DNA of 64,000 bases from Pseudomonas sp. Root71. GTDB taxonomy: Bacteria > Pseudomonadota > Gammaproteobacteria > Pseudomonadales > Pseudomonadaceae. The stretch covers positions 126,888 through 190,887 of the forward strand of contig NZ_LMHY01000001.1 in NCBI RefSeq assembly GCF_001429045.1, in the 5' to 3' direction. Under the pieces are notes generated by a model. That model searched no databases and had not been told where the DNA came from. It saw only the letters and a list, made by a program, of their open reading frames with translations. This document shows, in pieces, positions 9,379 through 17,596 of the stretch. Both the position numbers and the translations under genes were made by a program. Positions within the stretch are counted from its first letter, which is position 1. The number at the start of each line of letters is the position of its first letter.

Positions 9379-10575
9379 ATGGTTTTTTTCACTCGTTCGA
9401 TGGTCTTTCTGATGGCGCTGGTGCTCACCACCGGTTGCGAAAGACAGGATGCACCGCCGCTGGATCAACAGCTTTACGTCTGGCAGCGGCAGTGGACACC
9501 GGCCCACGACGCCGCCCTTCGGGACAGCCGCGCCGATTTTTCGACCCTGCGGGTGCTGGCCTTGCAGGCTTTCCCCAACGCCGGCTGGAGTCAGGCCCGG
9601 ATTGATCCGGCACTGCTCAAGCGTGATGGTCGGCCGGTGATTGCGGTGATTCGCCTGGATGGGCAGCTCAAGGCGCTGGATCAGGATGAGATCACCGCGC
9701 AAATCCGGCAGGTGATCAGCGATTGGCAGGGGCAGGAGGTGAACCTCGCCGGCGTGGAAATCGACCACGATGCCGGTAACGCTCGGCTGCCGGCCTACCG
9801 CCAGTTTCTCGCGCAGTTGCGCGCAGCGCTGCCGACGTCGCTGCCCCTGAGCATCACCGCGTTGCCGTCCTGGCTCGACAGTCGCGAACTGCCGGCGTTG
9901 TTATCCACAGTCGACAGCAGCGTGTTGCAGGTGCACGCGGTGAGCGATCCGCGTCGTGGTTTGTTTGATGCCGATCAGGCCCGGCAATGGGTGAAGGCCT
10001 GGAGCCGAATCACGACAAAACCTTTCTATCTGGCGCTGCCAGCCTATGGCGTGGGGTTGCTGCCATCGGCGGGTGGCGCACCCGTTGTGGAAAGCGAAGT
10101 CACGGTGGAGCGCGGAGGCCTGCGCCGGGAGTTGCTCGCCGATCCGCAGTCATTGCACACCCTCGGTACCGAGCTGCGGTCCGATCCACCGAAACATCTG
10201 GCGGGCCTGATCTGGTTTCGCCTGCCATTGGCCAACGACCGTCGGGCCTGGAGCCTGAGCACCTTGCGCGCCGTGGCGCGTGGAGATGTGCTCGACAGTC
10301 AATTGAACCTGAAACTCTCGGCCGACAATGGCCTCTATGACATCGGCATCAGCAACCAGGGCAACCTCGACCGCGCCTGGCCCGAACGCCTGACACTGGC
10401 GGTCAGCGGTTGTGAGGGAGCCGATGCCTTGGCCGGTTACGCGTTGCAACAGCGTCCGGATCTGCTTACCTTCACCCGCCTGCGCGATGGCCGAATACCG
10501 GCCGGCGGACAGCGTGCCATTGGTTGGGCTCGCTGCGCACACATTGATCAAGGAGGTTCGAATGTTCACCCGTAA
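9379..10575 (+). CDS. DUF3142 domain lipoprotein
   Basis: 398 residues. The N-terminus is a lipoprotein signal with lipobox LTTGC (Cys near residue 17), so the protein is envelope-anchored. The body matches DUF3142: LYVWQRQWTPAHDAAL, then VIAVIRLDGQ, AGVEIDHDAGNARLPAYRQFL and PLSITALPSWLDS, suggesting a glycosyl-hydrolase-like barrel. A downstream ATG at 9400 is possible but would shorten the signal. The gene overlaps the next one by 14 bp, so the two are coupled. No enzymatic activity is established here; the two-gene unit probably acts in the cell envelope. Confidence 0.75.
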   Translation: MVFFTRSMVFLMALVLTTGCERQDAPPLDQQLYVWQRQWTPAHDAALRDSRADFSTLRVLALQAFPNAGWSQARIDPALLKRDGRPVIAVIRLDGQLKALDQDEITAQIRQVISDWQGQEVNLAGVEIDHDAGNARLPAYRQFLAQLRAALPTSLPLSITALPSWLDSRELPALLSTVDSSVLQVHAVSDPRRGLFDADQARQWVKAWSRITTKPFYLALPAYGVGLLPSAGGAPVVESEVTVERGGLRRELLADPQSLHTLGTELRSDPPKHLAGLIWFRLPLANDRRAWSLSTLRAVARGDVLDSQLNLKLSADNGLYDIGISNQGNLDRAWPERLTLAVSGCEGADALAGYALQQRPDLLTFTRLRDGRIPAGGQRAIGWARCAHIDQGGSNVHP

Positions 10576-12676
10576 CTGGCCGCGTCATTTGCTTTGCCTG
10601 AGCCTAAGCCTGCCGCTGGGTTCGGCGCTGGCCTGCGGCCCGGACTTCCCCATGCGCCTGCTGGATAACCGTGGCCAGTCGTTGGCGGAACTGCCGGAAG
10701 GCAACTTCAGCTTCGAAATCAGCCGCCTCGGCCACGCCATCAACGGATTGAAGAGCGTCACCGCCAACGTCGACTACTCGGATGAACCTGATGCTGTAGC
10801 GCTGCGGGATCAAGCCGAGCAGGCGGGACTTTCCGCTGAGCAACAGGTGTTGGTGAAACACCTGCGCAGCCTGACGGATGCCCATCAGGTTGAAACCGAA
10901 GGGGCGCAACTGCCGCCTGAGCTCAGATTGTATCTGGCCGGCGCTGTGGCATTTGGCGCGGGTGATTCCGCCTTGGCCGCCGGGTATTTCAAGAAAGTGC
11001 TGGCCTTGCCCGCCGAGCAACGGGCTTCGCGCAGCACCTGGGCGGCTTACTCGTTGGGGCGTGCGTTGTTTGCCATGAGCGTCGAAGCCAATGCGGCTCC
11101 GGGTCTGCTCGAACAATCCGCCAAGGCCTTCGAGCAAACCCGGCAACTGAGCATCGACGGTTTCAGCGACCCACTGGAACTGGGTGTCGCCAGCCTCGGT
11201 GAAGAAGCCCGGGTGGTACGCACCGCCGGCGACTGGAACCGCGCCATCGAGCTCTACGCCACGCAGAATCTGCACGGATCCGCAGTAGGTTACACCTCAC
11301 TGAAACTGTTGATGGCGGACCTGATGACGCTGCCGGAGGATCAAGTAGCCGAGTTGCTCAAGGGCCAACCCGTGCAGCAATTGGTGACCGCGTCGCTGAT
11401 CAGCCGGTTGGGTTGGTCGTTCGGCGATCAACCGCCCAACGAACAGAAAATGATCAAGCTGCTGCAAAACAGCACTCGTGGCAGTCTCGAAAACGCCGAC
11501 CGCCTGGCAGCGATGAATTATCAACAGGGTGATTACGCCAGCGCCAAGGCTTTCCTCGAACATGCCGGCGATGGCGGATTGGCCTGGTGGTTGCGGGCCA
11601 AGCTGGCGGTGCGCGAGGGTGATAAGAGTGCGGCCGCCGCAGCCTATGCCAAAGCAGCCCAGGCCTTCCCGCAGAATGAATCCTGGGGCGAGCGCCGCAC
11701 ACCGGACTACGATTACGAAACGCTTCAGCCCAAATGCCGGGTCGAGGGTGAAAGTGCGATCCTGGCGCTGCAACGCGGGGATTACCTGCAGGCCTTCGAT
11801 CAGCTGTATCGCAGCCAAAGCATTTACTGGTTCGACGCTGCCACCGTTGCCGAGCGCGTGTTGACCCTCGAAGAACTCAAGCACTACGTCGACACGCAGG
11901 TGCCGGCACCGCCGCCGCTCAGCCAGCAGGACCGCGACAATTATGTGCCCTTGCCGGTGGCGGCGAGCCTGCGCAATCTGCTGGGGCGACGTTTGTTGCG
12001 CGAGGGGCATTACGAGGAGGCGCCGGCGTACTTCGATAACGTCGATTTGCAGAACAAGGCCAAGTCATACGCAATATTACGCAAAGAGGCGGATTCTGCC
12101 AGGTGGCCCACGACTCGCGCTGCTGCGCTGTTTAACTCGGCCGGGGTCGCGCGCACGTGGGGAATGGAAATCCTCGGTTATGAAATGGCCCCGGATTACG
12201 CCACATTCGGCGGCAACTACAGTCTGGAAAGTACCGAACTCAAGGTCGGGCCGTTAGTAACCGTGGGCGAAGTGAAGCGCCAGCAGGCCAGCGTTGCTCA
12301 GCCCGATGAGCGTTATCACTATCGTTTTGTGGCCACGGCATTGGCCAGCCGTGCGGCCGACAATTTGCCTCACACCAGCCAGGCCTTTGCGGCAGTGCTG
12401 TGCGCGGCTGCAGGCTGGAACAGCAGTCTTGAAGAAGAAAACGCTTTCTACCAGCGCTATGTCAAAGAGGGGCCGTACGTGGATTGGGCGTTCAATTTCG
12501 GTCATCAATGCCCGTATCCCGACTTCCAGAACGCCGACAAGCGCTACGTGACCCAGGTTACCGATTCCGTGCGTTCAGCGCTGCGGCCGTACAAGAAGCC
12601 GTTGCAGTATGGCGGCGTGATTGTGGTCACGGCGGCGGCATTACTCCTGATCAATCGCCGCCGCAAGGCGCAGTGA
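10562..12676 (+). CDS. Exported TPR-like protein of unknown function, C-terminal membrane anchor
   Basis: 704 residues. It has an N-terminal signal peptide (about 1-24, cleavage near SALA/CGPDF) and a long helical body with tetratricopeptide-like stretches (for example GAGDSALAAGYFKKVLALPA and GDYASAKAFLEHAG). A final hydrophobic helix (about 680-697, YGGVIVVTAAALLLIN) is followed by RRRKAQ. The tail looks like a single anchor with a cytosolic basic end. AAGGAGG precedes the ATG, which lies inside the DUF3142 gene (14-bp overlap). I do not recognise the family; with the DUF3142 lipoprotein it looks like a two-component envelope unit. Confidence 0.7.
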   Translation: MFTRNWPRHLLCLSLSLPLGSALACGPDFPMRLLDNRGQSLAELPEGNFSFEISRLGHAINGLKSVTANVDYSDEPDAVALRDQAEQAGLSAEQQVLVKHLRSLTDAHQVETEGAQLPPELRLYLAGAVAFGAGDSALAAGYFKKVLALPAEQRASRSTWAAYSLGRALFAMSVEANAAPGLLEQSAKAFEQTRQLSIDGFSDPLELGVASLGEEARVVRTAGDWNRAIELYATQNLHGSAVGYTSLKLLMADLMTLPEDQVAELLKGQPVQQLVTASLISRLGWSFGDQPPNEQKMIKLLQNSTRGSLENADRLAAMNYQQGDYASAKAFLEHAGDGGLAWWLRAKLAVREGDKSAAAAAYAKAAQAFPQNESWGERRTPDYDYETLQPKCRVEGESAILALQRGDYLQAFDQLYRSQSIYWFDAATVAERVLTLEELKHYVDTQVPAPPPLSQQDRDNYVPLPVAASLRNLLGRRLLREGHYEEAPAYFDNVDLQNKAKSYAILRKEADSARWPTTRAAALFNSAGVARTWGMEILGYEMAPDYATFGGNYSLESTELKVGPLVTVGEVKRQQASVAQPDERYHYRFVATALASRAADNLPHTSQAFAAVLCAAAGWNSSLEEENAFYQRYVKEGPYVDWAFNFGHQCPYPDFQNADKRYVTQVTDSVRSALRPYKKPLQYGGVIVVTAAALLLINRRRKAQ

Positions 12677-12679
12677 GGT

Positions 12680-13309
12680 TCAAGCCTGTTGCACAAAGGT
12701 CAACCGTACGGCGAAACCGATCAACAGGCTACCGAACAACCATTGTTGCAGGCGCTGGGCTGAGGGGCTGCGTTGCAGCCAACGGCCGAGTGCCGCGCCG
12801 ACCAGGGCGTATGCGCTGTCGAACAGCAAACCGACGCCGACCAGCACCACGCCCAAGGTCGCAAATTGCCCGAGCACCGGCCCGGCCTGTGGGTTGATGA
12901 ATTGCGGCAGCAGCACCGAGCAGAACAAAAGTGCCTTGGGGTTGAGCAGGTTGGTCAGCAGTCCGCGTCGGATGGCCGTGCCCCAACGTGGTTTTTCGCC
13001 GGTGGTGTCGGCGCTGGTGAGGCTCGGCAGCATCGTGGTTCGCAGGCACTGAATGCCGATCCACAGCAGATACGCGGCGCCGGCCAGGCGCACCAGGTCG
13101 AAGGTCCATGGCGCGGCCTTGAACAGTGCCGCCAGCCCCAGCGCCGCCAATGCCACATGGCAACCCCGGGCGATGCCCAGTCCCACGGCCGTAGATAGCG
13201 CGGCGCCTTTGCCCTGACGGGCACCGGTCTGCAACAGCAGGATCATGTCGGGCCCCGGCAACAGATAGACCACTGCCAGCGCCATGAAAAACAGCCAGAG
13301 ACCTTGCAT
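12680..13309 (-). CDS. LysE-family amino-acid exporter (RhtB/LeuE-like)
   Basis: 209 residues with six membrane helices in the LysE superfamily layout. The N-terminal signature LPGPDMILLLQTGARQGK is followed by GLGIARGCHVALAALGLAAL, and KALLFCSVLLPQFINP marks the fourth helix. It exports amino acids or derivatives across the inner membrane. It is divergent from an Lrp/AsnC-type gene that starts 145 bp away, the usual regulator-exporter pair in Pseudomonas. It converges with the preceding 704-residue protein gene, with 3 bp between stops. Confidence 0.9.
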   Translation of the reverse strand: MQGLWLFFMALAVVYLLPGPDMILLLQTGARQGKGAALSTAVGLGIARGCHVALAALGLAALFKAAPWTFDLVRLAGAAYLLWIGIQCLRTTMLPSLTSADTTGEKPRWGTAIRRGLLTNLLNPKALLFCSVLLPQFINPQAGPVLGQFATLGVVLVGVGLLFDSAYALVGAALGRWLQRSPSAQRLQQWLFGSLLIGFAVRLTFVQQA

Positions 13310-13454
13310 GTTGCACCCCGTTCGTTGTCGATTTGGTCGTGCCAGTCTAGGGCTGGAGGGCGGGGCAGGTGCTTGCGTTGTCAGCTTCTATCCGCTCGTG
13401 TATTGGCATAATCTGCCACTTAATCAAGCTTGAATCATCAGGATCTGCCAAACC

Positions 13455-13928
13455 ATGAAACTGGACGCTTACGACCGCAAGATTCTCGCCGCGCTGCAAC
13501 GGGACGGCCGCCTGAGCAATGTGCAACTGGCAGACGAGATCGGCCTGTCGGCATCGCCTTGCTTGCGCCGGGTGCGAATGCTTGAAGAGGCGGGGGTGAT
13601 TCGCGGCTACCAGGCCAATCTGGATCGCGATGAAGTGGGGTTGGGGCTGACGGTGTTTGTCGGGGTCAAGGTCGAGCGTCACAACGATGAACAAGCCGAA
13701 GCCTTTCGCCTGGCGGTGACGGCATTGCCCGAGGTGATTTCGGCGTTTCTGGTGTCGGGGGAGTCGGATTTTCTGCTGCAGGTGGTGGTGCCGGACTTGC
13801 GTGCCTATGACCGCTTTCTCACCGGGCGTTTGCTGAAGCTGCCGGGGGTGAGCGACATTCGCAGCAACTTTGCGATTCATACGGTGAAGGCCCCGGGGTC
13901 GTTGCCGCTGGAGCATTTGCCGCTCTGA
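13455..13928 (+). CDS. Lrp/AsnC-family transcriptional regulator
   Basis: 157 residues. An N-terminal HTH (about 4-60: ILAALQRDGRLSNVQLADEI, LSASPCLRRVRMLEEAGVI) is followed by a RAM ligand-binding domain (about 65-150) with VSGESDFLLQVVVPD. It is divergent from the LysE exporter and most likely activates it in response to an amino acid, as ArgP- or BkdR-like pairs do; the ligand is not known. A long perfect inverted repeat follows the gene and may end transcription. Confidence 0.9.
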   Translation: MKLDAYDRKILAALQRDGRLSNVQLADEIGLSASPCLRRVRMLEEAGVIRGYQANLDRDEVGLGLTVFVGVKVERHNDEQAEAFRLAVTALPEVISAFLVSGESDFLLQVVVPDLRAYDRFLTGRLLKLPGVSDIRSNFAIHTVKAPGSLPLEHLPL

Positions 13929-13943
13929 ACCGAGTCGTCTGCG

Positions 13944-13995
13944 TTCGTCGGAACGCCGCCCGGAGCGGGCTTGCTCCGGGCGGCGTTCCGACGAA
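13944..13995. repeat. Intergenic inverted repeat, 23-bp perfect arms
   Basis: Arms starting TTCGTCGGAACGCCGCCCGG and ending in its exact complement, with a 6-bp GGGCTT loop, between two convergent genes. Related sequence (GGGCGGCGTTCCGACGAAG) recurs near 25177-25195. This is a REP-like Pseudomonas element and probably also works as a bidirectional terminator. Confidence 0.75.
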
Positions 13996-14027
13996 GGCGG
14001 TGGCCCCGTCACCGCCAGTCCTTTGGA

Positions 14028-15428
14028 TTACATCTGCGTCGCCATCCCTTCCACATTCATCGCCGCCTGACGCAAGGCCTCGGAGCGGGTCGGGTGTGGG
14101 TGGCAGGTCAGCGCGATGTCTTCGGCCGAGGCGCTGAACTCCATGGCCACGCAATATTCGCCAATCATTTCACTGACGCTCGGGCCAACCAGATGCACGC
14201 CCAGGACTTCGTCCGTGTGCTCATCGGCCAGCACTTTGGCGAAGCCTTCGGTTTCATGGTTGATCTTCGCCCGGCTGTTGGCGGTGAAGGGAAACTTGCC
14301 GACCTTGTACGCCCGGCCTTCAGCCTTGAGCTGCTCTTCGGTCTTGCCGACACTGGCCAGTTCCGGTTTGGTGTAGACCACACTGGGGATCAGGTTGTAA
14401 TTGACCTCGCCCGCCTTGCCGACAATCTGCTCGACGCAGGCCATGGCTTCGTCCTCGGCCTTGTGGGCGAGCATGGGACCCGAGGTCACGTCGCCAATCA
14501 CCCAGACCCCGGCGGCATCTGTGCGATGCCCTTTGTTGGCGAGCATGCCGCGCTTGTCCGTGGCGAGGCCGACGTTCTCCAGGCCCAGGCCCTGTGTATA
14601 AGGTCGGCGCCCGATGGCTACCAATACGTAATCCGCTTCCAGCAACTCGGCGGCACCGCCAGCGGCAGGCTCGATGCTGAGCTGAACGCCATTGGCGGAA
14701 CTGGTGGCGCTGGTCACTTTTGAACTCAATTTGAAACTCAAGCCTTGCTTGCTCAGGGAGCGCTGCAGGGTTTTGCCGGCTTCGATGTCCACGCCGGGGC
14801 AGATCCGGTCGAGAAACTCGACCACCGTCACCTGCGCCCCAAGGCGGCGCCAGACCGAACCCAGTTCCAGGCCGATCACACCGGCGCCGATCACCACCAG
14901 GTGCTTGGGCACCTCGCTCAGTGCCAGGGCGCCTGTGGAATCGAGGATGCGTTTGTTATCGATGTCTACACCGGGCAGGGGCGTGGGCTCCGAACCGGTA
15001 GCGATGATGATGTCCTTGGCGCTCAGTACTGTCTTGCCGCCGGCGCTATCGGTCACCGTGACTTTGCCCGGCCCATCGATGTGGCCCCAGCCTCTGATCC
15101 AGTCGACCTTGTTCTTGCGAAAAAGAAATTCGATGCCCTTGGTCAGCCCGGTAACGCTTTCATTTTTTTGTTTCATCATCTGGGCGAGGTTGAGGCTGGG
15201 TTTGACGTCGATCCCCAGGTTGGCGAATTCCGCACCCATGGCCGCGTCGTACAGTTCGGAGGCATGCAGCAACGCCTTGGATGGCATGCAACCAACGTTC
15301 AGGCAGGTGCCGCCGAGCGTGGCGCGTCCTTCCACGCAGGCGGCCTTCAGACCCAGTTGTCCGGCGCGGATCGCCGCGTTGTAACCGCCGGGGCCACCGC
15401 CAAGTATCACGACGTCATAAGTGCTCAT
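14028..15428 (-). CDS. lpd3: Dihydrolipoyl dehydrogenase (E3), LPD-3 type
   Basis: 466 residues. The N-terminal FAD-binding GGGPGGYNAA is followed by the redox-active disulfide in GGTCLNVGCMPSKALLHAS. The NAD-binding motif is GAGVIGLELGSVW, then IGRRPYTQGLGLENVG, and the dimerisation domain ends with the catalytic His-Glu pair in CHPHPTRSEA. It reoxidises dihydrolipoamide with NAD+. The gene stands alone without E1/E2 genes, unlike the pyruvate, 2-oxoglutarate and branched-chain complexes. From memory P. putida has such a third copy, LPD-3, near cfaB, which matches the neighbourhood here. It is divergent from the SPFH/ATPase operon. Confidence 0.92.
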   Translation of the reverse strand: MSTYDVVILGGGPGGYNAAIRAGQLGLKAACVEGRATLGGTCLNVGCMPSKALLHASELYDAAMGAEFANLGIDVKPSLNLAQMMKQKNESVTGLTKGIEFLFRKNKVDWIRGWGHIDGPGKVTVTDSAGGKTVLSAKDIIIATGSEPTPLPGVDIDNKRILDSTGALALSEVPKHLVVIGAGVIGLELGSVWRRLGAQVTVVEFLDRICPGVDIEAGKTLQRSLSKQGLSFKLSSKVTSATSSANGVQLSIEPAAGGAAELLEADYVLVAIGRRPYTQGLGLENVGLATDKRGMLANKGHRTDAAGVWVIGDVTSGPMLAHKAEDEAMACVEQIVGKAGEVNYNLIPSVVYTKPELASVGKTEEQLKAEGRAYKVGKFPFTANSRAKINHETEGFAKVLADEHTDEVLGVHLVGPSVSEMIGEYCVAMEFSASAEDIALTCHPHPTRSEALRQAAMNVEGMATQM

Positions 15429-15479
15429 GGATGTACTCCTGGATCGAAAGGGGATGGGTAAAAGTAGTTCCTTGATAAA

Positions 15480-15493
15480 ATTACGATCGTAAT
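15480..15493. promoter_or_regulatory. Perfect 14-bp palindrome ATTACGATCGTAAT between lpd3 and the SPFH operon
   Basis: It lies 52 bp upstream of the lpd3 start and 145 bp upstream of the first SPFH gene, in the shared divergent promoter region. Its symmetry and position suggest a dimeric repressor such as a TetR, GntR or MarR protein. No cognate regulator gene is adjacent. Confidence 0.45.
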
Positions 15494-15570
15494 ATGTGCG
15501 TTCGGCTGCATTTCGGTCAAGGCTTCAGCCAAGCGACAGGTTGGGCATCTTTAGATAGCGCGCTTGAATA

Positions 15571-15590
15571 CGGAAATTTCACCATTTCCG
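15571..15590. promoter_or_regulatory. Inverted repeat CGGAAAT-N6-ATTTCCG upstream of the SPFH operon
   Basis: Perfect 7-bp arms with a 6-bp spacer, 48 bp before the first SPFH start codon. It is a candidate operator for the SPFH/P-type ATPase operon, and nothing else in the sequence identifies the factor. Confidence 0.35.
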
Positions 15591-15637
15591 TTATATCGTA
15601 ACGAATGGCCCTGTAAGCGAAGACACTCTGGAGTGGT

Positions 15638-17596
15638 ATGCAAGTCGATCTCGATGTTGATCAAGCGCCGTTAGCCGGGTTGCCGCGCTTTCAGCAGGCG
15701 TTCATTCAAGGGCGGCGTTTGCGCCAGTTCGCCATCGGTGCGGGCGTACTCGCGTCGGTGGGTGTGTTGCTGGCGCTGTTTGCCGGGCTGTTTTCGTCGC
15801 AAACACTGTGGCCGGCGTTGCTGCTGAACCTGAGCGCGGCGTCTGTGGTGCTGATGGCCGGTTTGCAATCGGCCTGGTGGGTAACCCAGTGGCGTGCGCT
15901 GGCGATGAATCCCGAAGTGCCGGTGGTCGTTGTCGACGAGTCTGTCGCGCCTTCGGGGTGGTATGAGCGTTTGCTGGACCGGATCAGCCAGCAATCGCAG
16001 CACCTGCTGGGGCAAATCGGCGCGCCGACGCTGTGGCTTGGCGGCTGGGCATTGTTGGCGCTATTGGGCGTGGAACAGGCCTGGAACCTCGCGTTGCCTC
16101 CGGCAGCGCTGGGCCTGTCGGCCACTGTCGGGGCAGCGTGCTCCTTACTGTTGGCATTCGGCCTGTTGGTGATGGAGCGCCATCTGGCTCAGGAAAACAC
16201 CGCGCAATGGCCTGAAGCCGCTGCGTTGGCGCAATTGGCTCGTGTGGCGATCATCAGCCTGATGCTCGGTGCTTTTTGTCTGTTGTTTGCCGATGAAACC
16301 TCGGTATGGCCTGTACGCCTGGCGGTGTTGATCGGACTGCTGCCGGGGCTGGTGGCGGCAGAACTGTTGCTGCGCGCGGTGTTGTCACTGTTCAGCCCGC
16401 GCCGGGACCGCCTTGAGCCGGAGCTGTTGGCGCGCAGTTTTGTCGCCGACATGCTGCGCTGGCCACCACAGCCATTGCTGGCGTTGCAGCACGAATTGCA
16501 TAACCGCTTCGGCATCGACCTGCGACAGATCTGGGCCTTCACTTACATGCGTCGGGCGTTCCTGCCGGTGTTGGCGGTGGTGTCGCTGGTTGGCTGGTCG
16601 CTGACCGGCATTCACGAGATTGCCCTGCAAGGGCGTGGCATCTACGAGCGATTCGGCAAGCCAGTGGAGGTGTTTGGCCCAGGTTTGCACATGGGTCTAC
16701 CTTGGCCATTGGGCCGGGTGTTGAACGTCGAGAATGGCGTGGTTCACGAGTTGGCTACCAGTGTTGGAGAAACCACGGCCCCTGCTCAGGCAGACCCTGC
16801 GGAAGGCCCGGCCCCGACAATCGCCAATCGCCTCTGGGACGCCAGCCATGTGAACGATAAATCCCAGGTGATCGCCAGCAGCCGAGCCGACAAGCAGAGC
16901 TTTCAGATCGTCAACATGGACGTGAGATTCGTCTATCGCATCGGGCTGAGCGATCAGGCGGCATTGGCCGCAACCTATAACAGTGCCGATGTGCCGATGT
17001 TGATTCGCAGCACCGCCAGCCGAATCCTGGTTCACGACTTCGCCTCGCGCACACTCGACGGTTTGCTTGGCGAGGACAGGGTAGGGCTGGCCGAAGAAAT
17101 TGGCCGCGCCGTCCAGGCTGACTTGCAAAAACTCGACAGCGGCGTGGAAATTCTCGCCACGGTGGTCGAGGCGATTCATCCTCCGGCCGGTGCAGCCAAT
17201 GCCTATCACGGCGTGCAAGCGGCGCAGATTGGCGCGCAAGCCTTGATCGCCCGAGAACACGGCGCCGCTGCCGAGGCCATCAATCAGGCTCAGTTGCAGG
17301 CCAGTATTGCCCACGATCAGGCGACGGCCAGCGCCCGAGAAATCAATGCTGGTGCCGAGGCCGCGAACCTGAAATTCAACGCTGAGCAAAAGGCCTATGC
17401 CAGCGCTGGCCAGGCCTTCTTGCTGGAGCAGTATTTCAGTCAGTTGTCCCAGGGTTTGGCCAACGCCAAGTTGCTGGTGCTCGATCATCGTCTAGGCGGC
17501 AGCAGCAACGCGCCGACCATCGACCTCCGTACTTTCACGCTGCCGGTTGACCCTGCGCCGTCGCGTAAAACCGCTCAGCCAGGAGCTGCCAATTGA
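15638..17596 (+). CDS. Polytopic SPFH (HflK-like) membrane protein
   Basis: 652 residues. The N-terminal half (about 35-250) holds roughly six hydrophobic helices absent from classical HflK. A further helix near 305-325 leads into an SPFH/band-7 domain (GRGIYERFGKPVEVFGPGLH, then MDVRFVYRIGLSDQAALAAT). The C-terminal part (about 520-600) is an Ala/Gln/Glu-rich coiled coil. SPFH proteins form large membrane rings that scaffold and regulate partners such as FtsH. It is the first gene of a four-gene operon, and its stop overlaps the TTG start of the next gene (ATTGA). The topology and the fusion-like N-terminus are unusual. Confidence 0.82.
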   Translation: MQVDLDVDQAPLAGLPRFQQAFIQGRRLRQFAIGAGVLASVGVLLALFAGLFSSQTLWPALLLNLSAASVVLMAGLQSAWWVTQWRALAMNPEVPVVVVDESVAPSGWYERLLDRISQQSQHLLGQIGAPTLWLGGWALLALLGVEQAWNLALPPAALGLSATVGAACSLLLAFGLLVMERHLAQENTAQWPEAAALAQLARVAIISLMLGAFCLLFADETSVWPVRLAVLIGLLPGLVAAELLLRAVLSLFSPRRDRLEPELLARSFVADMLRWPPQPLLALQHELHNRFGIDLRQIWAFTYMRRAFLPVLAVVSLVGWSLTGIHEIALQGRGIYERFGKPVEVFGPGLHMGLPWPLGRVLNVENGVVHELATSVGETTAPAQADPAEGPAPTIANRLWDASHVNDKSQVIASSRADKQSFQIVNMDVRFVYRIGLSDQAALAATYNSADVPMLIRSTASRILVHDFASRTLDGLLGEDRVGLAEEIGRAVQADLQKLDSGVEILATVVEAIHPPAGAANAYHGVQAAQIGAQALIAREHGAAAEAINQAQLQASIAHDQATASAREINAGAEAANLKFNAEQKAYASAGQAFLLEQYFSQLSQGLANAKLLVLDHRLGGSSNAPTIDLRTFTLPVDPAPSRKTAQPGAAN

